NCBI GenBank assembly: GCA_026196445.1 | Contig: JAPHTE010000107.1 | Span: 1 to 5,155 of the forward strand | DNA length: 5,155 nt | Direction: 5' to 3' | DNA from: Lysobacterales bacterium | Lineage (GTDB): Bacteria > Pseudomonadota > Gammaproteobacteria > Xanthomonadales > SZUA-36 | Shown here: one piece after another, positions 1 through 5,155 of the stretch | Layout of the letters: each line of letters starts with the position of its first letter | Position numbering within the stretch: position 1 is the first letter of the stretch | Position numbers and translations under genes: made by a program | Notes under the pieces: model-generated | The model's database searches: none | What the model was told of the DNA's origin: nothing | What the model saw: the letters and a program-made list of their open reading frames with translations, nothing else

Positions 1-1266
1 GGTGCCGATTCAACCGCCTTGTTACACGCGATTTGTGCCATCCGGGACCAGCTCAGAGGCCCTGTCACGGCAATACATATCAATCACGGCCTGCACGGTG
101 ATGCGTCTGGCTGGCAAACACGCTGTGAACAGTTTTGTAAGCACTACCGGGTCCCGCTGGTCAGCCAGGAGATCGAACCCGTTGCCAATTCCGGTCAGGG
201 TCTGGAAGCCGAGGCCCGGCGGCTACGTTACGAGGCCATTGCCAGCCAGCTCGGACCCGGTGCCGGACTCCTGACCGCCCACCACGCCGATGACCAGGCC
301 GAGACCCTGTTATTGAACCTGATGCGTGGCAGCGGTGTGGATGGCCTCGCCGCCATGCCCAACAGCCGGCCGTTTGGCGAGGGATTGTTGCAAAGGCCAT
401 TGCTCGAATTCCAGGGCAACGCACTCAGACGCTACCTGGATGAAAACAAGGTCGAATGGATCGAGGACCCATCCAACCAACAGGTTGAACACGACCGCAA
501 CTTTATCCGCCACGAAATTATTCCGCTACTCGAAAGGCGATGGCCCGCAGTCAGTCAACGCCTCTTGCTGACATGCGGTGCCATGAGGAGCGCGCGGCGT
601 CTGCTGGAGGGATTGGCAGACGACTACCTGGCTGCAAACCTCGTGCACCCCCAGGTATTGCAGATCACCGCCGACGCCGGTTCAAACAGCGAACTTTTCA
701 AGTTGGCCGTGCGGCGCTGGATCAGGAATTCCGACTTACCCTCCATACCCGCTTACCGCCTGGAATCCCTGTTCGAGCAGACGCACACGGCAGGTGAAGA
801 CCGCCAGGTCAGCGTGGAATGGGACGTTTGCGCTTTGCGCTGTTATCGACAGCAGCTGTGGTTGCTGCCGAGGGGCGACATCGAACCCTGTCCTGCGCGG
901 CAATGGCCGGAAGACAAGCAGCAACTCGACCTTGATGACATTGGCAGGCTCGTACTGTCCGGTGGGCTTTCCGGCAAGCTGCCAGGCAATCTGATGGTCG
1001 ATAAACGCTCTTCGCTGGAAAAGGACGTGATCCTCCAGGGTGGACGCCACAAAGCCCTCAAGAACATTTTCCAGGCCTGTGGCATACCCGCCTGGCTCAG
1101 GGACAGTATCCCGGTGATCAGCCATGCAGGTGAAGTGGTCGCCGTGGGCGACTTGTTTTTCAGTGACCGCTTTGCCAACCTGTTATCCGGGCACGGCATC
1201 ACCCTGAACTGGCGGCCACGCAATGCCTTGCTGCAGTACATCCAGGCGCAGCAGAACCAACGATAG
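1..1266 (+). CDS. tilS: tRNA(Ile)-lysidine synthetase TilS, 5'-truncated by the window edge
   Basis: TilS uses ATP to attach lysine to C34 of the CAU anticodon of tRNA-Ile2, changing its decoding from AUG to AUA and its charging from Met to Ile; it is cytoplasmic and normally essential. The frame is open from base 1 and ends at TAG 1264-1266, giving 421 visible residues. The first visible residues are G-A-D-S, the end of the SGGxDS P-loop of N-type ATP pyrophosphatases, so by comparison with E. coli TilS (432 aa) only about 21 N-terminal residues are missing. Other family marks, numbered from base 1: HINHGLH near residues 27-33, GLEAEARRLRYEA near 67-79, TAHHADDQAET at 92-102, the WIEDPSN segment followed by DRNFIRH at 165-171, and the C-terminal substrate-binding domain with GGRHKALKNIF from 347 and PAWLRDSIPV after it. 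All three TilS regions are present and unbroken. The true start lies outside the window; the TTG at base 19 is internal. Confidence 0.96.
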   Translation, partial: GADSTALLHAICAIRDQLRGPVTAIHINHGLHGDASGWQTRCEQFCKHYRVPLVSQEIEPVANSGQGLEAEARRLRYEAIASQLGPGAGLLTAHHADDQAETLLLNLMRGSGVDGLAAMPNSRPFGEGLLQRPLLEFQGNALRRYLDENKVEWIEDPSNQQVEHDRNFIRHEIIPLLERRWPAVSQRLLLTCGAMRSARRLLEGLADDYLAANLVHPQVLQITADAGSNSELFKLAVRRWIRNSDLPSIPAYRLESLFEQTHTAGEDRQVSVEWDVCALRCYRQQLWLLPRGDIEPCPARQWPEDKQQLDLDDIGRLVLSGGLSGKLPGNLMVDKRSSLEKDVILQGGRHKALKNIFQACGIPAWLRDSIPVISHAGEVVAVGDLFFSDRFANLLSGHGITLNWRPRNALLQYIQAQQNQR

Positions 1267-1295
1267 TTGACCCTGCCAGTGCGTTACGTTAGTGT
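1267..1295 (+). promoter_or_regulatory. Candidate sigma-70 promoter upstream of xseB
   Basis: TTGACC at 1267-1272, directly after the tilS stop codon, matches the -35 consensus at five of six positions. With a 17-base spacer the -10 position is TAGTGT at 1290-1295, which matches TATAAT at only three of six, including the first two bases and the last. A transcript would start near base 1302, about 20 bases before the xseB start. The weak -10 makes this a tentative call; the operon could instead be read through from tilS. Confidence 0.3.
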
Positions 1296-1317
1296 CGCTC
1301 CGCTGGAGCAGGAACAC
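1292..1317 (+). other. Hairpin covering the xseB ribosome binding site
   Basis: GCTCC (1297-1301) and GGAGC (1305-1309) form a perfect 5-bp stem around the triloop GCT. An outer 4-bp stem, GTGT (1292-1295) with ACAC (1314-1317), can close it, leaving an asymmetric internal loop of C1296 against AGGA (1310-1313). The xseB Shine-Dalgarno candidates are GGAG 1305-1308, inside the stem, and AGGA 1310-1313, in the internal loop and nine bases before the ATG. No T-run follows, so this is not an intrinsic terminator. The pairing is seen directly; any regulatory role is inference. Confidence 0.4.
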
Positions 1318-1322
1318 AGACC

Positions 1323-1562
1323 ATGAGCAAGAAACCCAAGCAAGAAGCCGATTTCGAAAAGACCCTGGCTGAACTCGAAAAACTCGTTGAAAGTCTTGAG
1401 CAGGGCGACCTGTCACTGGATGAATCCCTGTCAGGTTTCAAGCGGGGTATCGAACTGACCAGGCAATGCCAGTCGGTGCTGGACAACGCCGAGCAAACGG
1501 TGCAGCAACTGCTCGACAACCAGGACGATGATTCGCTGGAGCCGTTCGACAAGGATGCCTGA
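1323..1562 (+). CDS. xseB: Exodeoxyribonuclease VII small subunit
   Basis: XseB is the small, non-catalytic subunit of exonuclease VII; several copies bind the XseA large subunit to give an enzyme that degrades single-stranded DNA from both ends, in the cytoplasm. The product is 79 aa (E. coli XseB is 80). It aligns along its whole length: the FEKTLAELEKLVESLEQGDL block at residues 11-30, LDESLSGFKRGIELTRQCQ at 32-50, then a second helix LDNAEQTVQQLL and an acidic tail ending near LEPFDKDA. The heptad-like helices fit the family's helical hairpin. The ATG at 1323 has an AGGA nine bases upstream and gives the family-length protein. Its end overlaps the ispA start by 8 bases, the usual arrangement of the xseB-ispA-dxs operon. 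The xseA gene is not in the window. Confidence 0.96.
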   Translation: MSKKPKQEADFEKTLAELEKLVESLEQGDLSLDESLSGFKRGIELTRQCQSVLDNAEQTVQQLLDNQDDDSLEPFDKDA

Positions 1563-2445
1563 AACCGCCACCATTATCAGGACGTGGCAGAGCAGGTTCG
1601 AAAGCATCCTGCCCGGGTTCCTGCCGGAATCCGGGCAAACCCCGCAATCGCTGCTCCAGGCCATGCATTATTCCGCCACGGCCGGCGGCAAACGCATCCG
1701 GCCGTTGTTCGTCTATGCATCGGGCCGTGCATTGGGGCTCGATCCACATTCTCTCGATGCGATTGCCGTGGCGATCGAGTTGATCCATACCTATTCCCTG
1801 ATTCACGACGACCTGCCAAGTATGGATGACGACGACCTGCGGCGTGGCAAGCCCAGCTGTCACTGCAAGTTCGACGAGGCTACCGCCATCCTGGCCGGTG
1901 ACGCATTGCAGGCGCTGGCTTTCGAGATCCTGGCGTTGGACCCGGTGCTGGTTGCACAACCCGGGCGCCAAAGCCGTATCATCCTTGGCCTGGCACAGGC
2001 CTGCGGGGCCGGCGGTATGGCCGGTGGCCAGGTGCTTGACCTGGCCAGTCTCGGCCAACAGATATCGCAGGACGAGCTCGAGAATATCCATGCCTTCAAA
2101 ACCGGTGCATTGATCCGCTATTGCATGGTTGCGCCAGCCTTGTTGGCTGCGGCAACTGAGCAACAGCTCGCCGCCCTGTCCAGTTACGGCAGTTTTACCG
2201 GCCTCGCCTTCCAGGTATTTGATGACCTGCTGGACGTAACCGGCAGTCCTGATGTGACCGGTAAACCGAGCCACGCGGATGCCGCCCGCTCAAAACCCGC
2301 GTTCCCCGCCATTATCGGCGTGGAACGTTCACTGAAAAGGGCACATGAGTTGCGTGACCTTGCACTGGACGAGCTGCAACATATGCCGGGTAAAACTGAT
2401 ACGCTTGAATGGCTGGCAGCCTACGCCGTGGACCGTGACCGGTGA
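1555..2445 (+). CDS. ispA: Farnesyl diphosphate synthase (short-chain trans-prenyltransferase)
   Basis: IspA condenses dimethylallyl diphosphate with two isopentenyl diphosphates to make farnesyl diphosphate, the precursor of ubiquinone side chains and undecaprenyl phosphate. The product is 296 aa (E. coli IspA is 299). Visible motifs: GGKRIRP at 44-50 (isopentenyl diphosphate binding), the first aspartate-rich motif D85-D86-xxxx-D91 in HDDLPSMDDDD followed by LRRG, AGDALQ from 114, KTGALIR from K182, and the second aspartate-rich motif D223-D224-xx-D227. The DDxxxxD form and a tyrosine five residues before D85 suit a bacterial farnesyl-type enzyme, although geranyl- or geranylgeranyl-diphosphate specificity cannot be excluded. 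ATG 1555 is chosen because it restores family length; an in-frame opening extends upstream but only inside xseB. AAGG lies directly against this ATG, too close to be a good site, and GGAG 1538-1541 is 13 bases away, so coupling to xseB translation is likely. The C-terminal GK(S/T)xYP-like segment is diverged (SKPAFP). Confidence 0.95.
   Translation: MPETATIIRTWQSRFESILPGFLPESGQTPQSLLQAMHYSATAGGKRIRPLFVYASGRALGLDPHSLDAIAVAIELIHTYSLIHDDLPSMDDDDLRRGKPSCHCKFDEATAILAGDALQALAFEILALDPVLVAQPGRQSRIILGLAQACGAGGMAGGQVLDLASLGQQISQDELENIHAFKTGALIRYCMVAPALLAAATEQQLAALSSYGSFTGLAFQVFDDLLDVTGSPDVTGKPSHADAARSKPAFPAIIGVERSLKRAHELRDLALDELQHMPGKTDTLEWLAAYAVDRDR
2025..2047. repeat. Perfect 9-bp inverted repeat inside ispA
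   Basis: TGGCCAGGT (2025-2033) is the exact reverse complement of ACCTGGCCA (2039-2047), with a 5-base loop GCTTG. It lies in the codons for the conserved GGQVLDLA segment of IspA. A smaller perfect hairpin, GGCCTG-GCA-CAGGCC, sits just upstream at 1987-2001. The stretch codes for Gly, Ala and Leu in GC-rich codons, so much of the pairing may be a by-product of composition. Confidence 0.6.
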
Positions 2446-2446
2446 G
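2441..2446 (+). promoter_or_regulatory. Ribosome binding site of dxs
   Basis: GGTGAG ends six bases before the ATG at 2453 and overlaps the ispA stop codon TGA (2443-2445). It decides the dxs start: the same reading frame is open for another 36 codons upstream, but those lie inside ispA and do not resemble a DXS N-terminus. The overlap with the ispA stop suggests that ribosomes ending ispA can restart on dxs. Confidence 0.7.
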
Positions 2447-2452
2447 CATCTT

Positions 2453-4333
2453 ATGAACGCAGAGAAATACCCTTTGCTGGGAAAAATCGACAAACCATCA
2501 GACTTGCGCCAACTGGACGAAGACCAGTTGCCGCAAGTTGCCGATGAGCTGCGTGAATACCTGTTGCAGGCGGTCTCCACCTCGGGTGGCCATTTCGGCG
2601 CCGGCCTGGGTTGCGTGGAACTGACCATCGCCCTGCACTACTGTTATGAAACACCGTTTGACCGGATCATCTGGGACGTCGGCCACCAGGCCTACCCGCA
2701 CAAAATCCTGACCGGCCGCGGTGAACGCATCGGTACGATCAAAAAGACCGGCGGTCTCGCACCGTTTCCAAAACGTAGCGAAAGCGAATTCGATACCTTT
2801 GGTGTCGGCCATTCGTCCACTTCTATCAGCGCCGGCCTCGGCATGGCGCTGGCCTCGCATTACAAGGATGAGAAAAGACGGGTGGTGTCCGTGATCGGCG
2901 ATGGTGCCATGACCGCCGGCATGGCTTTCGAAGCGCTCAACCACGGCGGCTCACTGGACCCGAACATGCTGGTCGTTCTGAATGAAAACCAGATGTCCAT
3001 CTCTCCCAATGTCGGCGCTATTACCAAGGTGTTGGCGCGCATGATGATCGGCCCGACGGTGACCACCATCCGTGAACGCAGCAAACAGATGATGCACCGT
3101 GACTCCCGTGTCTGGCGTTTCATGAGCCGCTGGGAAGAACACGTCAAGGGCATGATCGTACCCAGTACCCTGTTCGAAGAATTCGGCTTCAATTATCTCG
3201 GCCCGATTGACGGCCACGACCTGCCGATGCTGGTACGAACCCTGAGAACCATTCAAACGGTAGACGGGCCAAACCTGCTGCACATCATCACCGCCAAGGG
3301 CAAAGGTTACGCACCTGCCGAACAGGACCCGGTCAAGTACCACGCGGTCGGTCCATTCGACCGCGAGCAGGGAGTTGTGTCCAAGGCGCCCGCCACGCCG
3401 CAGCCACCCACTTACACCGAAGTGTTTGGACGCTGGCTGTGCGACATGGCGGAAGCGGACACGCGCCTGTTGGCGATCACCCCTGCCATGTGCGAGGGAT
3501 CGGGCATGGTGGAGTTCTCTGAGCGCTTCCCGGAGCGCTACTTCGATGTCAGTATCGCTGAACAGCACGCCGTGACCCTGGCGGCCGGTATGGCCTGCGA
3601 AGATGTGCACCCCGTGGTGGCGATCTACAGTACGTTCCTGCAGCGTGCCTACGACCAGTTGATCCACGACGTTGCCTTGCAAAACCTGCCGGTATTATTC
3701 GCCATCGACCGCGCGGGACTGGTTGGGTCAGACGGACCGACCCATGCGGGCAGTTTTGACCTGAGTTTCATGCGTTGCATACCGAACATGGTCATCATGG
3801 CACCAGCCGATGAAAACGAATGCCGGCAGATGCTCTACACCGGTTTCCAATACCAGGGGCCCGCCGCCGTCAGGTACCCGCGTGGTCGTGGACCCGGCGT
3901 TGTAGTTGAATCAGATATGCAAGCGCTGCCCATCGGCAGAGCCGAAATTATCCGCCGCGGCAGTGGCGTCGCAATCCTGGCTTTTGGCGCCAGTGTCGAA
4001 CCGGCCAGCGTGGTGGCTGAGAAAACCGGGGCGAGCCTGGTCAACATGCGGTTTGTAAAACCGCTCGATGCGGAAGTCATCGCGGAGATGGCGCAAAGCC
4101 ACGAGCTGCTGGTCACGGTTGAAGAAAACGCCGTCAGCGGCGGCGCCGGCAGCGCGGTTACCGAGCTACTGGTGGCTGCAGGCAATACCGTCAATATTCT
4201 GAATGTCGGTATACCGGACCGCTTTATCGAACACGGCTCGCGTGATGATTGCCTGGCCATGGCCGGTCTGGACGCGGAAGGTATCCAAATGCAGGTGGAA
4301 AAACGGCTGGGCAAGATACATTCCGCCGCTTGA
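2453..4333 (+). CDS. dxs: 1-deoxy-D-xylulose-5-phosphate synthase
   Basis: DXS condenses pyruvate and glyceraldehyde 3-phosphate, with thiamine diphosphate and Mg2+, to DXP, releasing CO2. DXP is the first committed intermediate of the MEP isoprenoid route and also feeds thiamine and pyridoxal synthesis. The product is 626 aa (E. coli 620). Domain I holds SGGHFGAGLG with H47 (E. coli H49), GHSSTSISAGLG, and the thiamine-diphosphate motif G149-D150-G151 through N177-E178-N179. Domain II holds IAEQHAV with catalytic E370, TFLQRAYDQ with R398, and DGPTH with D427 and H431, the same numbers as in E. coli. Domain III starts near the AVRYPRG motif (R474, R477) and includes MRFVKPLD and VEENAVSGGAGS. 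All expected catalytic residues are present and the frame is intact, so the enzyme should be active. It sits 7 bases after ispA, making the first step of the route and its prenyl-chain synthase one transcription unit. An inverted repeat lies in codons 17-29. Confidence 0.98.
   Translation: MNAEKYPLLGKIDKPSDLRQLDEDQLPQVADELREYLLQAVSTSGGHFGAGLGCVELTIALHYCYETPFDRIIWDVGHQAYPHKILTGRGERIGTIKKTGGLAPFPKRSESEFDTFGVGHSSTSISAGLGMALASHYKDEKRRVVSVIGDGAMTAGMAFEALNHGGSLDPNMLVVLNENQMSISPNVGAITKVLARMMIGPTVTTIRERSKQMMHRDSRVWRFMSRWEEHVKGMIVPSTLFEEFGFNYLGPIDGHDLPMLVRTLRTIQTVDGPNLLHIITAKGKGYAPAEQDPVKYHAVGPFDREQGVVSKAPATPQPPTYTEVFGRWLCDMAEADTRLLAITPAMCEGSGMVEFSERFPERYFDVSIAEQHAVTLAAGMACEDVHPVVAIYSTFLQRAYDQLIHDVALQNLPVLFAIDRAGLVGSDGPTHAGSFDLSFMRCIPNMVIMAPADENECRQMLYTGFQYQGPAAVRYPRGRGPGVVVESDMQALPIGRAEIIRRGSGVAILAFGASVEPASVVAEKTGASLVNMRFVKPLDAEVIAEMAQSHELLVTVEENAVSGGAGSAVTELLVAAGNTVNILNVGIPDRFIEHGSRDDCLAMAGLDAEGIQMQVEKRLGKIHSAA
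2502..2538. repeat. Long inverted repeat in the 5' coding region of dxs
   Basis: The arms are ACTTGCGCCAACTGG (2502-2516) and CCAGTTGCCGCAAGT (2524-2538), separated by the 7-base loop ACGAAGA. Fourteen of fifteen positions pair; the exception is C2509 against C2531. A G-T pair (2501 with 2539) can be added at the base. The element begins 50 bases into dxs and covers codons 17-29. No T-run follows, so it is not a standard intrinsic terminator. The repeat is seen directly; its purpose, if any, is unknown. Confidence 0.85.
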
Positions 4334-4334
4334 A

Positions 4335-4350
4335 CAACCCGCACGGGTTG
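4335..4350. terminator. Terminator-like hairpin between convergent genes
   Basis: CAACCC (4335-4340) and GGGTTG (4345-4350) form a perfect 6-bp stem around the loop GCAC. It fills most of the 20-base gap between the dxs stop (4331-4333) and the stop of the facing gene (4354-4356), where a shared terminator is expected. Neither side has a clear T-run: the plus strand continues AGACTATTTG and the minus strand TTCAAGC. It is therefore weak as an intrinsic terminator and may act only with other factors or as a 3'-end stability hairpin. Confidence 0.45.
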
Positions 4351-4353
4351 AGA

Positions 4354-4959
4354 CTATTTGTCCAGCTTCCTGATCTGCCGGTTGTGTGTTTTGGAAAGCG
4401 CCAATAGAGCGACTGCAGCCCCACCCAGTGCCCAGAGCATGTCCGATTGGGTATCCCACACGTAACCCTGTGTACCAAGGAATGATTCGGCAGCCTCCGA
4501 ACCGGCCAGCGCGGCCCACCACTCGATGAGTTCATAAAAAGCACTGATGGACAGCACCACGCACAGAACCAGGAACGATAACCAGCCCCTGACCACTACC
4601 ACGCCGTGACGAATCAGTATCTCGCGGGCGATCATGGCCGGGATAAACCCCTGCGCAAAATGCCCGAGCTTGTCGTAGTTATTGCGTTCACCCCCAACCA
4701 GGTCACGCAACCAGTCACCGGCAGGTACCTCGGCATAAGTGTAGTGACCACCTACCATCAGGATCACCGCGTGGACCAGGATCAGGATGTACACCAGTTG
4801 TGTCAAAGGGAATCGTTGCCGGGTGATTGCCAAAATGAACAGGCCGAGTATCGCGGGGATAACCTCCAGCCACCAGGTCATGCGATCGGCCGGTTCGACG
4901 GCGGACCAGACAAACACGGCAATAAAAATACCCAGCCAGGCGAGCATCTTCTTATCCAT
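4354..4959 (-). CDS. DUF2238 / YjdF-family inner-membrane protein
   Basis: This is a 201-aa integral membrane protein resembling E. coli YjdF (about 209 aa) of the DUF2238 family, whose biochemical role I do not know. About six hydrophobic segments are visible, near residues 6-22, 29-46, 53-71, 98-117, 125-142 and 174-189. The family's conserved polar signature lies between and beside the later helices: NYDKLGHFAQGF (94-105), ARE (111-113), YELIEWW (142-148), and a loop with EAAESFLGTQGYVWDTQSDM (155-174). The His, Glu, Trp and Asp residues there are candidates for a functional or metal-binding site; that is inference. ATG 4959 is chosen because a GGGGA motif lies eight bases upstream and the protein then begins just before the first helix (MDKKML); an in-frame opening 20 codons further upstream adds a non-hydrophobic, poorly supported extension. 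It ends in TAG, convergent with dxs, and probably shares a transcript with the Usp gene upstream of it. Confidence 0.88.
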   Translation of the reverse strand: MDKKMLAWLGIFIAVFVWSAVEPADRMTWWLEVIPAILGLFILAITRQRFPLTQLVYILILVHAVILMVGGHYTYAEVPAGDWLRDLVGGERNNYDKLGHFAQGFIPAMIAREILIRHGVVVVRGWLSFLVLCVVLSISAFYELIEWWAALAGSEAAESFLGTQGYVWDTQSDMLWALGGAAVALLALSKTHNRQIRKLDK

Positions 4960-4966
4960 GGTTGAG

Positions 4967-4972
4967 TTCCCC
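4967..4972 (-). promoter_or_regulatory. Ribosome binding site of the DUF2238 gene
   Basis: Read on the minus strand, GGGGAA is followed after seven bases by the ATG whose first base is 4959. It supports this start over the in-frame methionine 20 codons upstream (first base 5019). Confidence 0.55.
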
Positions 4973-5036
4973 GGTTTCCAGCCTGACAGGTGCCCCGCGC
5001 CAACTCGAAGGCATGGCAACGCAAACAGACGCCGTT

Positions 5037-5155
5037 TTAATGGCCGTCACTGATACGCACAGACAATACGTCACAACAGGCGCCATGCAGCACTGCATTG
5101 GCGGTGGAACCCAGCAGTAACTGCAGACCCTTTTGCCCGTGCGTACCGATCACGA
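5037..5155 (-). CDS. Universal stress protein (UspA family), C-terminal end only
   Basis: Only the last 38 codons and the TAA stop (5037-5039) are in the window; the gene continues beyond the right edge. The visible residues include VIGTHGQKGL and LLLGSTANAVLHGACCDVL, followed by SVRI and a short tail ending SDGH. This is the C-terminal strand-loop-helix of the Usp fold, with the G-x2-G-(8 or 9 residues)-G-S nucleotide-binding signature (here 8 residues between G and GS) and the terminal strand that usually pairs in the dimer. Usp proteins are small cytoplasmic proteins raised under starvation or stress; their exact action differs between members. The track of bases is too short to tell a single-domain from a tandem Usp. 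The next gene on the strand starts 77 bases downstream, and I see no convincing terminator or promoter in the gap, so co-transcription with the DUF2238 gene is plausible. Confidence 0.88.
   Translation of the reverse strand, partial: VIGTHGQKGLQLLLGSTANAVLHGACCDVLSVRISDGH

Noticed and set aside
1806..1841. Repeated GACGACCTGC
   Set aside because: The two copies encode the D-D-L residues of the first aspartate-rich motif of IspA; protein constraint explains them.
1438..2274. 278-codon open frame on the minus strand opposite ispA
   Set aside because: It lies wholly opposite a clear ispA gene, has no recognisable motif, and long antisense frames are common in GC-rich coding DNA.
2345..2452. 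36-codon upstream extension of dxs
   Set aside because: It lies within ispA, does not resemble a DXS N-terminus, and the ATG at 2453 has a well-spaced GGTGAG.
2951..3682. 243-codon open frame on the minus strand opposite dxs
   Set aside because: It is a shadow of the intact dxs frame; its translation shows no family resemblance.
3835..4344. 169-codon minus-strand frame opposite the dxs 3' end
   Set aside because: Ser/Thr/Ala-rich shadow translation, covered by conserved DXS domain III on the other strand.
4606..4965. 119-codon plus-strand frame opposite the DUF2238 gene
   Set aside because: The minus-strand product has clear membrane helices and the family signature, while this frame gives a motif-free translation.
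4960..5019. 20-codon N-terminal extension of the DUF2238 protein
   Set aside because: The extension is not hydrophobic and the later ATG has the better ribosome site and sits just before the first helix.
4960..5036. Possible terminator or promoter between the Usp and DUF2238 genes
   Set aside because: Only 3-4 bp imperfect stems and no paired -35/-10 elements were found on the minus strand.

Overview
The window looks like chromosomal DNA of a GC-rich gammaproteobacterium. The evidence is the xseB-ispA-dxs gene order, the close match of the proteins to their Escherichia coli counterparts as I remember them (several DXS active-site residues fall at identical numbers), and dense coding with short gaps. 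I cannot place it to genus. It reads as core housekeeping DNA: I see no insertion sequence, phage gene, CRISPR array, tRNA or rRNA.

Layout, plus strand: the window opens inside tilS (tRNA-Ile lysidine synthetase), cut off within its ATP-binding P-loop. A 56-base gap follows, with a weak promoter candidate and a hairpin over the ribosome binding site. Then come xseB (exonuclease VII small subunit), ispA (farnesyl diphosphate synthase, overlapping xseB by 8 bases) and dxs (1-deoxy-D-xylulose-5-phosphate synthase, 7 bases after ispA). A 20-base gap with a small hairpin separates dxs from a convergent gene. Minus strand: a six-helix DUF2238/YjdF-type membrane protein, preceded 77 bases upstream on its own strand by the C-terminal end of a universal stress protein (UspA family) that runs off the right edge.

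How the genes work together: dxs makes DXP, the first intermediate of the non-mevalonate isoprenoid route, and ispA condenses the resulting C5 units to farnesyl diphosphate for quinone and undecaprenyl-carrier synthesis. xseB is the usual non-metabolic passenger of this operon. tilS, which in E. coli sits elsewhere next to accA, may be co-transcribed here. The DUF2238 and Usp genes probably form a separate convergent unit.

I found no undescribed system. The most interesting signals are non-coding structure inside coding sequence: a 15-position inverted repeat with one mismatch in the first codons of dxs, a perfect 9-bp hairpin inside ispA, and a hairpin over the xseB ribosome binding site whose upstream arm overlaps a possible promoter -10 element.
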